Shown in pieces: positions 8,016 through 15,885 of a stretch of DNA of 64,000 nt; positions within the stretch are counted from its first letter, which is position 1, and each line of letters opens with the position of its first letter. A program made the translations under genes and the position numbers. A model generated the notes under the pieces. It searched no databases, had not been told where the DNA came from, and was given only the letters and a program-made list of their open reading frames with translations. Source of the stretch: Desulfolucanica intricata (GTDB lineage Bacteria; Bacillota; Desulfotomaculia; Desulfotomaculales; Desulfofarciminaceae); contig NZ_BCWE01000014.1 in assembly GCF_001592105.1 (NCBI RefSeq), positions 1 through 64,000 of the forward strand, written 5' to 3'.

Positions 8016-9692
8016 ATGAACACACCAAACAAAAAGCTCCGCCTGGGCGATCTGCTGGTTCGGGCCGGATTAATCACCAATGAACAACTGAATGAAGCCC
8101 TAATCAAGCAGCGCAGTTCCGGCAAGCGGCTGGGTGAGGTACTGCTCCAGGGGGGGTACATCACCCAGCAGGATTTAACCAGGGTGCTGGAAGCCCAGCT
8201 GGGGATTAAAAGCATTAACCTAAAGCAAACCGCGGTGGACTCTGCGGCGGCCCGGTTAATCCCGGAAAACCTGGCCCGGCGCCATGGTGTAATTCCTGTG
8301 CAGGTGGACAAGGGCCACCTGCTTCTTGCTATGAAGGATCCCCTGGATCAGATTGCCATCCAGGATGTACGCCTGCTGGTGGACATGCCGGTTACTGCTG
8401 TGCTGGCTGCTGAAGATGATATTATCAGCAGTATTGAAATGGTTTTCAGCCAGGTTACGGCGGCCAGGGCTGCGGATGATTTTGTGCAGTCCCAGGCACT
8501 GGAGGGGCTGGAGGATGCTTACCTGGACATTAATTCGGCCCCCATTGTGCGCCTGGTGAATTCGGTGCTGGAAAACGCGGTGCGCAGCGGGGCCAGTGAT
8601 GTGCATATCGAGCCCAACCATGATCAAATGCGGGTGCGGCTTCGGGTGGACGGTATTCTCCGGGAGGCCCTGGCCACCAGTCTGAAAACCCACGGTGCAG
8701 TGAGTAGCCGGGTTAAGGTTATGGCCGGGCTGAACATTTCCGAAAAGCGGGTGCCCCAGGATGGGAGGATGATGATTTCCGTGGACGGCCGGGATATTGA
8801 CCTGCGGGTGTCCACGATGCCCACCAGGCACGGTGAAAAGATCGTGATGCGGATTTTGGACCGGGGTAATTTTGTGATGGGTAAGCAGAACCTGGGCTTT
8901 AGCCCCGGTGATGTTGAGAAATTTGACCGCCTGGTAAGTAAGCCCCACGGTATCCTGCTGGTTACCGGGCCCACCGGAAGCGGTAAAACCACAACCCTTT
9001 ATTCCATGCTGGCAGAGCTGAACAATGAGCAAAAAAATATCATTACCTTAGAAGACCCGGTGGAATTTGACATCAAGGGGATTAACCAAACTCAGATCAA
9101 TGTGCGGGCAGGGCTGACCTTTGCCGCCGGCCTGCGGGCCGTTCTGCGGCAGGATCCGGATATTATCATGGTGGGGGAGATCCGTGATTCCGAAACAGCG
9201 GAAATTGCGGCCCGGGCCGCCCTTACCGGCCACCTGGTCTTAAGTACCCTGCACACCAATGACGCTCCCGGGGCTGTGGCCAGAATTGTTGATATGGGTA
9301 TAGAGCCGTATCTGCTTTCCTCCTCACTGATCGGAGTGGTGGCTCAGCGCCTGGTGCGAAGGATCTGCCCGGAGTGCAGGACACAGTATGAGGCCGGGGA
9401 AAGGGAAAAGCGCATTTTACGGTTGCCCTTAGAGCTACCGCTGACCCTGGCTTGCGGCGCCGGCTGTGATTACTGCAATAAAACCGGCTATAAAGGCCGG
9501 ATTGGTGTCTTTGAGTTTATGGAAGTGGATAAAGAGTTGCGGCTTTTGATCGATAAAAGGGCTCCTACCGATGAGCTGCGTGATACTGCCGTGAAGCTGG
9601 GTATGGTTCCCCTGTGGGAAGATGCCCGCCAAAAGGTTTTACACGGCATTACTACTTTGGAGGAAATGCTCCGGGTGACTTACACAACTTAG
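8016..9692 (+). CDS. pilB: type IV pilus extension ATPase PilB with N-terminal MshEN domain
   Basis: Assembly ATPase (558 aa). The N-terminus carries two tandem 24-residue MshEN motifs, R9-Q32 (RLGDLLVRAGLIT...) and R38-Q61 (RLGEVLLQGGYIT...). This pattern is the one described for c-di-GMP binding in MshE-type ATPases. The catalytic core has Walker A GPTGSGKTTT (about residue 317), LEDPVEF, Walker B DPDIIMVGEIRD and GHLVLSTLHTND. A zinc tetracysteine (CPEC ... CDYC) follows. The ATG at 8016 lacks a clear Shine-Dalgarno sequence, so translation may depend on coupling to pilA, 9 bp upstream. Codon use becomes markedly GC-rich compared with pilA. Confidence 0.95.
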   Translation: MNTPNKKLRLGDLLVRAGLITNEQLNEALIKQRSSGKRLGEVLLQGGYITQQDLTRVLEAQLGIKSINLKQTAVDSAAARLIPENLARRHGVIPVQVDKGHLLLAMKDPLDQIAIQDVRLLVDMPVTAVLAAEDDIISSIEMVFSQVTAARAADDFVQSQALEGLEDAYLDINSAPIVRLVNSVLENAVRSGASDVHIEPNHDQMRVRLRVDGILREALATSLKTHGAVSSRVKVMAGLNISEKRVPQDGRMMISVDGRDIDLRVSTMPTRHGEKIVMRILDRGNFVMGKQNLGFSPGDVEKFDRLVSKPHGILLVTGPTGSGKTTTLYSMLAELNNEQKNIITLEDPVEFDIKGINQTQINVRAGLTFAAGLRAVLRQDPDIIMVGEIRDSETAEIAARAALTGHLVLSTLHTNDAPGAVARIVDMGIEPYLLSSSLIGVVAQRLVRRICPECRTQYEAGEREKRILRLPLELPLTLACGAGCDYCNKTGYKGRIGVFEFMEVDKELRLLIDKRAPTDELRDTAVKLGMVPLWEDARQKVLHGITTLEEMLRVTYTT

Positions 9693-9715
9693 TGGACAGC
9701 AAGGGGGTAAAGCAC

Positions 9716-10933
9716 ATGCCGGAGTTTAGTTACCGGGCCGTGGACTCCCGGGGGCAGATGATTGCAGGAGCCCTTAGCGGGGAAAATGAGCGGGCTGTAC
9801 TGCAAAGTCTGAAGGCAGAAGGTTTACTGCCTGTTGAGATAAAGCAGGGCAGGGGGGGAGCTGCCCTGGCCCTGTCTTCTTTTAACTTTAAGAGAGAAAT
9901 CAGCGGAGAAGCGCTGAGCCATTTTTGCCGCCAGTTATCCGTGATCCTGATGTCCGGGGTGGATTTAATGCAGGGGCTGGCAATAATGGTCAAACAGACT
10001 CTGGATAAGCGGATGCGCTCTGAGGTGGAGCGCATTTACCGGGAGGTGCAGACCGGCAGCACCATCTCCGAGGCCATGGCTGAGAGGGGGTCATTGATTC
10101 CTGAACTGCTGGCCAGTATGGTGGCCACGGGAGAGGCCAGCGGCACCCTGGATGTTGTGCTGCGGAGTATGGCTGCCTTTTACGAAAAGGAACACCGCAT
10201 TAAGCAAAGAATTAAATCCGCTGCCATTTACCCTGCAGTAATGGCGCTGATGGCGGTGGGCTTAATTGTATTCTTCTTTAATTACCTGTTGCCCCAAATG
10301 GTAACCATGATTATTTCCAGCGGCGGACAGCTGCCGCTGCTGACCAGAATTGTCATGGGCATATCCGAATACAGCTCAAAATATTTTTTCGTGATTTTGG
10401 GTGTAGTGGTGGGACTTCTGCTTTTCTGCTGTCAATATTTTAAAACCCCCGGCGGCCGGCTAAAAAAAGATCAATTTTTACTGCGCATACCACTGCTCGG
10501 AAAAACCTTGCGTAATGTGGCTACTATGCGCTTTGCCAGGACAGCGCACATTTTAATAAAAAGCGGTGTCCCCCTTTTACAAGGGCTGGATTTTATCAGG
10601 CAGAACGTTAACAACGCCCTGGCGGAAAAAGCTGTGGAGTATGCCATTGGAGGTGTGGAAAAGGGGGAGTCCCTGGCCCTTAATCTTGCCCGGGCCGATT
10701 ATTTTGACAGCATGGCGATCCAAATGCTTTCTATTGGTGAAGAAACCGGTGAATTAGAAAAGATTTTAGAAGAAATGGCCGAATATTATGACCGGGAATC
10801 GGATGCCGGTTTTACTAAGCTGTTAGCTATGGTAGAGCCGATGATGCTGGTGATAATCGGTACAATTGTGAGTACGGTAATTATTTCGGTGATGCTGCCT
10901 ATGATGGATATGTTTACCCATATAAAACGCTGA
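9716..10933 (+). CDS. pilC: type IV pilus inner-membrane platform protein PilC
   Basis: Polytopic platform protein of the GspF/PilC family (405 aa, normal length). Two GspF repeats are visible, each with the FCRQLSVILMSGVDL / FARTAHILIKSGVPL type opening and a hydrophobic pair of segments near residues 170-195 and 220-245, with a final membrane helix near 375-400. The ATG at 9716 follows AAGGGGG; longer in-frame versions overlap pilB. It follows pilB in the usual BC order and couples the ATPase to pilin polymerisation. Confidence 0.94.
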   Translation: MPEFSYRAVDSRGQMIAGALSGENERAVLQSLKAEGLLPVEIKQGRGGAALALSSFNFKREISGEALSHFCRQLSVILMSGVDLMQGLAIMVKQTLDKRMRSEVERIYREVQTGSTISEAMAERGSLIPELLASMVATGEASGTLDVVLRSMAAFYEKEHRIKQRIKSAAIYPAVMALMAVGLIVFFFNYLLPQMVTMIISSGGQLPLLTRIVMGISEYSSKYFFVILGVVVGLLLFCCQYFKTPGGRLKKDQFLLRIPLLGKTLRNVATMRFARTAHILIKSGVPLLQGLDFIRQNVNNALAEKAVEYAIGGVEKGESLALNLARADYFDSMAIQMLSIGEETGELEKILEEMAEYYDRESDAGFTKLLAMVEPMMLVIIGTIVSTVIISVMLPMMDMFTHIKR

Positions 10934-10948
10934 GACGGTTGTGATAGG

Positions 10949-11953
10949 ATGTTCTTAAAAGATAAATTATTTTCGAGCTTATTCATTGATATTCGCGGGG
11001 AATTAATCCGGGTGGTGCAGGGGCGCCCCATGGACAATAACCTCAATTTTGTTGTGGATGGCTTTGGCTCCCTGTTCCTGCCGGGGCACCTGCAGCAGGA
11101 GGGCGGTGAACAGTTAGCCGCCAATGCAGACAGGTTAAAGCAATTTCTAAAAGAAAAAAATATGAAGGCGACAAAGGTTGTGGCCGGGCTGGGGCAAAAC
11201 GGGGTAATTACCCGCAATGTCAGGGTGCCCAAAATGTCCTTGAAAGATCTGGACAGTATGATGAAGCTGAATATAAATGATTATCTCCCGGTAAGCACCG
11301 GGGAATATTCATTTGACTATAAAGTTTTGCATGAGGTGGAGGAGGACGGTCTGGAAAAGTTGGAGTTGCTGGTGGCAGCAGTAAATCGTAAACAGGTGGA
11401 GCAGTGTGCTTTACTATTGGAAAAGGCCGGGCTGAAACCCGTGGTGTTTGATATCCTGCCCAATATGCTGCACCGCCTGTTTGAACACCTGGTGTACAGG
11501 GATACCCTGGTGGTGGACAGCGGGGCTGAGGGCACGCATATCGCTATTTTTAAGGGAAAGGACCTGTTTATATATGTAGATATTCCCTTTGTCTTCAATG
11601 CTGAGGGTGATAACGATTTTTCTGTTTTGGTCCGGGAGATGAGTGGTTATCTGGATTACTTTTCCTCCCGCAATTTTGGTAAAACCGTGGACGGTATTAC
11701 TGTTGTCGGTGAAATGGCGGCTTGTCCCGGGTTAGCTGAGATACTGGGGCAAGTTATAGTTATTCCTGTAACTGTTGGTTTGTCTTTGGCCGGCCCCCTG
11801 GGCTTTAAAGGTAAGGCTGCTGATTTTTCCAAGCAGGCGGCGGTGTATGCCGGTAATTTGGGTCTAATGATGAGGGACAGGTTTCTGCCTTCTAAAGCTG
11901 CTCCGGTAACCCCCGGTATCCCTGCATCTTCCAAGGAAACATTCGGTACCTAA
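10949..11953 (+). CDS. pilM: PilM-like type IV pilus assembly protein (actin-fold ATPase)
   Basis: A 334-aa cytoplasmic protein of the PilM family, which links the assembly ATPase to PilN and PilO. Family features include VRVPKMSLKDLDSMMKLNI followed by NDYLPV and YSFDYKVL, and a phosphate-binding-like DTLVVDSGAEGTHIAIF segment near residue 190. The actin-like N-terminal motif (LFIDIRGELIRVV) is at residues 11-23. It lies 15 bp after pilC and 15 bp before pilN, in standard MNO order. Confidence 0.88.
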   Translation: MFLKDKLFSSLFIDIRGELIRVVQGRPMDNNLNFVVDGFGSLFLPGHLQQEGGEQLAANADRLKQFLKEKNMKATKVVAGLGQNGVITRNVRVPKMSLKDLDSMMKLNINDYLPVSTGEYSFDYKVLHEVEEDGLEKLELLVAAVNRKQVEQCALLLEKAGLKPVVFDILPNMLHRLFEHLVYRDTLVVDSGAEGTHIAIFKGKDLFIYVDIPFVFNAEGDNDFSVLVREMSGYLDYFSSRNFGKTVDGITVVGEMAACPGLAEILGQVIVIPVTVGLSLAGPLGFKGKAADFSKQAAVYAGNLGLMMRDRFLPSKAAPVTPGIPASSKETFGT

Positions 11954-11968
11954 GGCGAGGTTTTTAAT

Positions 11969-12535
11969 TTGAGTGCAATGATAAAGGATATCAATTTTTT
12001 ACCTGAACGAATAATTCTGGCCAGAAAAAAAAGAAGGAACTGTTTTCTGTATGCGGCAGCAGCTTTTCTGGCCTTAGTGGTTATAGGAGGGGCAGTCTGT
12101 TTGCCTTTTCTGGTCGTTCGTGATTATCAGAGCAGGCTTGCCGGTGTTAACCAAATGCTGGGAGAATTGGAGCCTGCTAAGCCATATTATGAAGAAAAGG
12201 TTGCTCTGCAGCAAGAATTGCATAAAAAAGAAATGGCTCTGCAGGATATTGGTGAAAAACATCTAAATATAACACAAATGTTAAAATATATTAATGAAAT
12301 TTTACCCGGGGATTGCTATGTGTCAGCTTTAAGCGTGAAGGCCGGGGAAGAGTTTAATATTCAAGTGGTAACTAACAGTCCCATAGAAACCGCCCGTGTA
12401 TTGGTGGGATTACGTCAAATGGAAGTGTTTGAGGAGGTTTCACTGTCCGGTGTCGGTGATGTACCGTTTGCTGCAGGTCCGCAGCCGGTTGATTTTAAAC
12501 TAAAATTTGTAGGAGTAAAAGCGGACATAAAATAA
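11969..12535 (+). CDS. pilN: PilN-like type IV pilus assembly protein
   Basis: A 188-aa bitopic protein: a short cytoplasmic tail with the PilN signature INFLPERI, one membrane helix (about residues 28-50), a coiled-coil stretch and a ferredoxin-like periplasmic-type domain. The INFLP segment of PilN binds PilM, encoded just upstream. TTG 11969 is preferred over ATG 11978 because GCGAGG lies 8 nt before the TTG. Confidence 0.87.
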   Translation: MSAMIKDINFLPERIILARKKRRNCFLYAAAAFLALVVIGGAVCLPFLVVRDYQSRLAGVNQMLGELEPAKPYYEEKVALQQELHKKEMALQDIGEKHLNITQMLKYINEILPGDCYVSALSVKAGEEFNIQVVTNSPIETARVLVGLRQMEVFEEVSLSGVGDVPFAAGPQPVDFKLKFVGVKADIK

Positions 12536-12561
12536 TTGTTGACAGATAGGATGGAGTAAGG

Positions 12562-13452
12562 ATGAAACTGCCAGGCATGCCGGTATTTAAATTGCCCACC
12601 TTAAGTAAGCGGGAGGTAGTCCTGGTTGCTGTATTTTTAGCGGTTTCCTTAACTACTGTTTATTATAAATATATATTTGAACCCCAGTGGAATAAAATAA
12701 TGCAGCTGCGGCAGGAATTGGAGAAGCAGCAGGGAGTTCTCAATCTCAGATTAAACCAGGGCTGGGATAATATTTCCGAGCTTGAAGAGCAAGCTGAGAA
12801 ATTAAGGTCCGGTATTGAAAAATTATACTTAACGGTTCCCAATATAAAAGATGAACCTAGACTGCTGGTTGATTTCTATAAGCTTACCGGGGTGAACAAT
12901 CTACGAGCGGAAACTATTAAGTTCAGTGAATTGAAGGAAGTTAAAAATCAAGCTTATAGTGTGTTTAGTGTTTCTCTTGAGGTAACCGGCAGAAACTCTG
13001 ATATCTATAATTTTATAGGTGCTTTAGAGAATTATCCAAGGAGTCACAGAATAGCCGAGATAAAATTTGAACCGCAGAGTTCCCATACCAGTAAATGTTC
13101 GCTGGCCGTAGAGTTTTATGTACTCCATGAAATACAACCGGATCCGCTAACATATCCATTTATGGAAGGAGTGTACGGCAAAGGTCAACCTTACCAAATT
13201 TTTGATTACTATAATGATGAAGAGGTCTTGCCTGCTCAGGAAACTACAGAGCCGCGGGAAGAGCAGGTGCAGGAACCTGAACCGGCAGAATCTGAAGCAG
13301 AATCTAAGCAGGTAGAATCTAGGCAGGTTCAGGTTGAACCGGTTCAACCTGAGTGCATACCGGCTGATCCTTCAGATAACAAAGATCTTGAAATGCCAAA
13401 ATGGCTTCGCGTAATTCTTAATATTCTCCGGCAAAATTCTACCGAATCTTGA
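12562..13452 (+). CDS. pilO: PilO-like type IV pilus assembly protein with acidic C-terminal tail
   Basis: A 296-aa protein: one membrane helix (about 17-38), a coiled coil (about 45-90), then a PilO-type ferredoxin-like fold to about residue 205. The last 80 residues are unusual: a low-complexity Glu/Pro/Gln/Val tail (EEQVQEPEPAESEAESKQVE...) ending in a more ordered KDLEMPKWLRVIL segment. Such a tail is not part of core PilO and might contact the cell wall or cap other subunits; that is inference. A strong terminator follows. Confidence 0.83.
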   Translation: MKLPGMPVFKLPTLSKREVVLVAVFLAVSLTTVYYKYIFEPQWNKIMQLRQELEKQQGVLNLRLNQGWDNISELEEQAEKLRSGIEKLYLTVPNIKDEPRLLVDFYKLTGVNNLRAETIKFSELKEVKNQAYSVFSVSLEVTGRNSDIYNFIGALENYPRSHRIAEIKFEPQSSHTSKCSLAVEFYVLHEIQPDPLTYPFMEGVYGKGQPYQIFDYYNDEEVLPAQETTEPREEQVQEPEPAESEAESKQVESRQVQVEPVQPECIPADPSDNKDLEMPKWLRVILNILRQNSTES

Positions 13453-13461
13453 TTTTGCATT

Positions 13462-13500
13462 AAGACCCTACCGGCATGATTTATCCGGCAGGGTCTTTTA
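13462..13500 (+). terminator. intrinsic terminator inside the pilus gene cluster
   Basis: AAGACCCT-A-CCGG pairs with CCGG-C-AGGGTCTT, followed by TTTAA. It lies between pilO and the minor pilin genes, so the latter may be under-expressed relative to pilA-O or have their own promoter. Confidence 0.75.
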
Positions 13501-13542
13501 AATATTAATTTTGTATCCCGGGACTGTTTTAGGGAGGAAGAA

Positions 13543-14595
13543 ATGTTTAAAATAGTTGGACCTTTAAAAAACCAAAAGGGTATGACTTTCATAGAGGTAA
13601 TGATGGCGATAGCGGTATTGGGGTTATTCTTAACAACCTGCGCCCGGGTGTACAGCTTTGTCAGCCGGTATGACGCGGATACCCTGGAGCGGCTGCGCAT
13701 GGCGGAACTGGCAGAAGCCAAAATGGAGAGCATTAAGGCTGACCCTGCCGGTTATCCCCAAGATGACACAAATCCCATTACCGCAACTACCCCTGATCGC
13801 ACATATTCCGTATTGTATGAAATACCGGAAGAAAAACCGGAGATGCGGAAGATCACCGTAGGGCCCGAGGGTTCGGGACCGGATGAACTTCGGGACAGTT
13901 TTAGCCCGTCCAATTATGTTCTGGTAAGTTGGATACCTCCTCATGTGACTCCAAATGTTGTTGAACTGTCATCGGAGGCACCGGTAAATCCATATAAACC
14001 GGGTAATTGGGTAGATCCCGATAATAATGATTACGACCCCAAGAACTGGAATGTTGCGCCATCCGGCATATCCAGAATTGCTACCGGTGGGGGCGGGGGG
14101 GGGCCTGTAGAGTTAACTAAAAGTATATATTATAAAACTCCGTTTGACACTTTTAATTATATTACATATACAGAATTCACCAAACTAACTTCAAAAAGTG
14201 CGGATGCAACAGGTATTACCTTCAAGACTGCTGCTGAAAACCCGGATGTTTATATTTTTTATATGTATAACGGTAATAAACAGGATGAATTCTGGCTAAG
14301 TTTTACTAAGAATGGGGTTGTGCAGGAGGGTTTTCCTATAGATACCAATATCCCTATAGATACATTTAATAATACTAAATATTATTTTAAAGCCATAGGT
14401 GCCGAGGATGGGTCACTAAAATTGGATTTTGGTTTTGTTGACGACTCCGATGTATTAAACTCTAAAATTCCTCCGGTACAATACCCACCTTCGTATTTAG
14501 ACACCTCGGTGAATTATTTGCTTGGCCTTTATGATTCAACCAGCGGTGATATTAACTCTGTTTTTTTTTATAAATTCCGCCCCCGGTGGCGGTGA
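13543..14595 (+). CDS. minor pilin-like protein (PilV type) with large C-terminal domain
   Basis: A 350-aa prepilin-like protein. The leader ends NQKG and the mature helix begins MTFIEVMMAIAVLGLFL, with Glu at +5, so it should be processed by PilD. After the alpha-1 region (to about residue 60) comes a Pro/Asn-rich domain, a six-glycine linker encoded by a nine-G run (14095-14103), and a beta-rich C-terminal domain with FNYITYTEFTKL and FWLSFTKNG. The last part resembles a carbohydrate-binding or concanavalin-like fold in character, but I cannot assign it. Probably a tip or minor pilin. Confidence 0.75.
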   Translation: MFKIVGPLKNQKGMTFIEVMMAIAVLGLFLTTCARVYSFVSRYDADTLERLRMAELAEAKMESIKADPAGYPQDDTNPITATTPDRTYSVLYEIPEEKPEMRKITVGPEGSGPDELRDSFSPSNYVLVSWIPPHVTPNVVELSSEAPVNPYKPGNWVDPDNNDYDPKNWNVAPSGISRIATGGGGGGPVELTKSIYYKTPFDTFNYITYTEFTKLTSKSADATGITFKTAAENPDVYIFYMYNGNKQDEFWLSFTKNGVVQEGFPIDTNIPIDTFNNTKYYFKAIGAEDGSLKLDFGFVDDSDVLNSKIPPVQYPPSYLDTSVNYLLGLYDSTSGDINSVFFYKFRPRWR

Positions 14596-14607
14596 GGACT
14601 GCAAGCT

Positions 14608-15159
14608 ATGAAAATAAATAACAGTCGCGGTTTTACGCTTATTGAAATTATGATGGTAGTTAGTTTATTGGGGATATTCTTTAGTATTATCTACGGTTTT
14701 TTAAATTTTAATTTTAGATACCTTGACCGGCGCAGCGAGGAGCATGATACCTACCTTCAGGCCAGAATAGCCATGGGCAGAGTAAAATATTTACTGCAGC
14801 AGTATAAAGAGCTGGAAATTGAAATTGATGAAGAGTATAAAGCGGTTCGGGGGAAAAAAGTTTCAGATCCCTATGAAGCAAACCAATTGACAGACCGGTT
14901 GATTTATATCGGTATAACTGATAAAAACGATTACAAGTATTATTACAATTATACCGATAAGGATAATGGCACCGGTCAATTGAAAAGCAGTGACGGAACT
15001 GTTGTGGTTGAGGGTGTTAAAAATTTTAATATAGCTCCCGGTGACGACGCAGATACCATAGCTATTACAATACATGTTGTTAAAAAATATGATCCCGAAG
15101 ATACCGGACTGATACTTCATTCAAGTATACGAACAAACCGCAATATTTTATCTCCGTAA
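14608..15159 (+). CDS. minor pilin-like protein (PilW/PulJ type)
   Basis: A 183-aa prepilin with NSRG / FTLIEIMMVVSLLGIFF: Gly at -1, Phe at +1, Glu at +5. A hydrophobic helix is followed by RRSEEHDTYLQARIAMGRVKYLL, typical of PilW/PulJ-like pseudopilins in which an aligned helix follows alpha-1. It starts 12 bp after the previous gene and precedes a PilX-like gene, so the three form a minor pilin set likely to prime assembly. Confidence 0.8.
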   Translation: MKINNSRGFTLIEIMMVVSLLGIFFSIIYGFLNFNFRYLDRRSEEHDTYLQARIAMGRVKYLLQQYKELEIEIDEEYKAVRGKKVSDPYEANQLTDRLIYIGITDKNDYKYYYNYTDKDNGTGQLKSSDGTVVVEGVKNFNIAPGDDADTIAITIHVVKKYDPEDTGLILHSSIRTNRNILSP

Positions 15160-15172
15160 AGGAGGCGTATTA

Positions 15173-15748
15173 TTGTTAAGGTATCTTAAGAGTCAAGAAG
15201 GAATGGCCTTGTTGGCAATCATTATCATAATGGCTGTCATTATGGTAATATTTTCTGTTTTGTTTAATATGGTTACCCGGGAAAGAATCATGACCAATAA
15301 GTATGAAGATAAAAAACAGGCTTATTACATTGCCGAAGCCGCGGCCGATTTGGCAGTTAATACTTTTATTCAATTCATTAACAGCCTTCATGATGATCAA
15401 ACTTATGTAGACGATGAGATAAACATAAACGATCCCGGTGATTATGAGAACAGCTTTTATAAAAGACTGGTTGAGGGCAGCGGGATTGTCGAGCTTGAGG
15501 AAAATTTCAGAGATACTCTGGGGACAGAAGATCTTTCAATTGATTATACGAGTTTTCTTGTCAATACTGATGGCGAGCATAACGTTCCGGCAAAAATATT
15601 GAAAGATGCCGATTCCTTTGATACACTGAATACTCTGACAATAAAAATTGAGGCCGCCTACCGGGGAGAGGTATATCCCTATGAAGTGAAATTAAGGTAC
15701 TGTAAACACGGTGATGTTTATGAATATAAGGGGCAGGGGGAATGGTAA
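15173..15748 (+). CDS. PilX-like minor pilin / pilus assembly protein
   Basis: A 191-aa protein starting MLRYLKSQEGMALLAIIIIM: a Gly-Met processing-like site but no Glu at +5, as in PilX/GspK-type tip subunits. A long hydrophobic helix leads into YYIAEAAADLAVNTF, the conserved AYYIAEAG-like motif of the PilX N-terminal family. TTG at 15173 is preceded by GGAGG at 7-nt spacing. Last gene of the pilus cluster. Confidence 0.78.
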   Translation: MLRYLKSQEGMALLAIIIIMAVIMVIFSVLFNMVTRERIMTNKYEDKKQAYYIAEAAADLAVNTFIQFINSLHDDQTYVDDEININDPGDYENSFYKRLVEGSGIVELEENFRDTLGTEDLSIDYTSFLVNTDGEHNVPAKILKDADSFDTLNTLTIKIEAAYRGEVYPYEVKLRYCKHGDVYEYKGQGEW

Positions 15749-15769
15749 TAACCATTAATAAAAACATCT

Positions 15770-15801
15770 GGCATGTGGAATTGCCCATTATTCCACATGC
15801 C
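15770..15801. terminator. strong inverted repeat between the pilus cluster and acsB
   Basis: GGCATGTGGAAT (15770-15781) and ATTCCACATGCC (15790-15801) are a perfect 12-bp stem with an 8-nt loop. The T run is better on the minus side (AGATGTTTTT), so it may end acsB transcription, the plus-strand pilus transcript, or both. Confidence 0.6.
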
Positions 15802-15822
15802 AAAACATAAAATTTATAAGGA

Positions 15823-15852
15823 GTTTAAAAGCCATGCCAAGAGCTTTTAAAC
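15823..15852. repeat. 10-bp perfect inverted repeat
   Basis: GTTTAAAAGC (15823-15832) and GCTTTTAAAC (15843-15852) flank a 10-nt centre. No T run follows. It lies between the pilus cluster and the 3' end of acsB; it may add a second hairpin to the convergent terminator region. Confidence 0.5.
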
Positions 15853-15885
15853 AAGATATATATCTGTATTTAAGTAACTAACTAT

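Noticed and set aside
8256-9032. 258-codon minus-strand reading frame inside pilB
   Set aside because: Shadow of a GC-rich coding sequence; composition is His/Gln-rich and unlike real proteins.
15834-15881. 15-codon ORF with AAGGAG upstream, inside the inverted repeat near acsB
   Set aside because: Too short and lies in a hairpin; no conservation evidence available.
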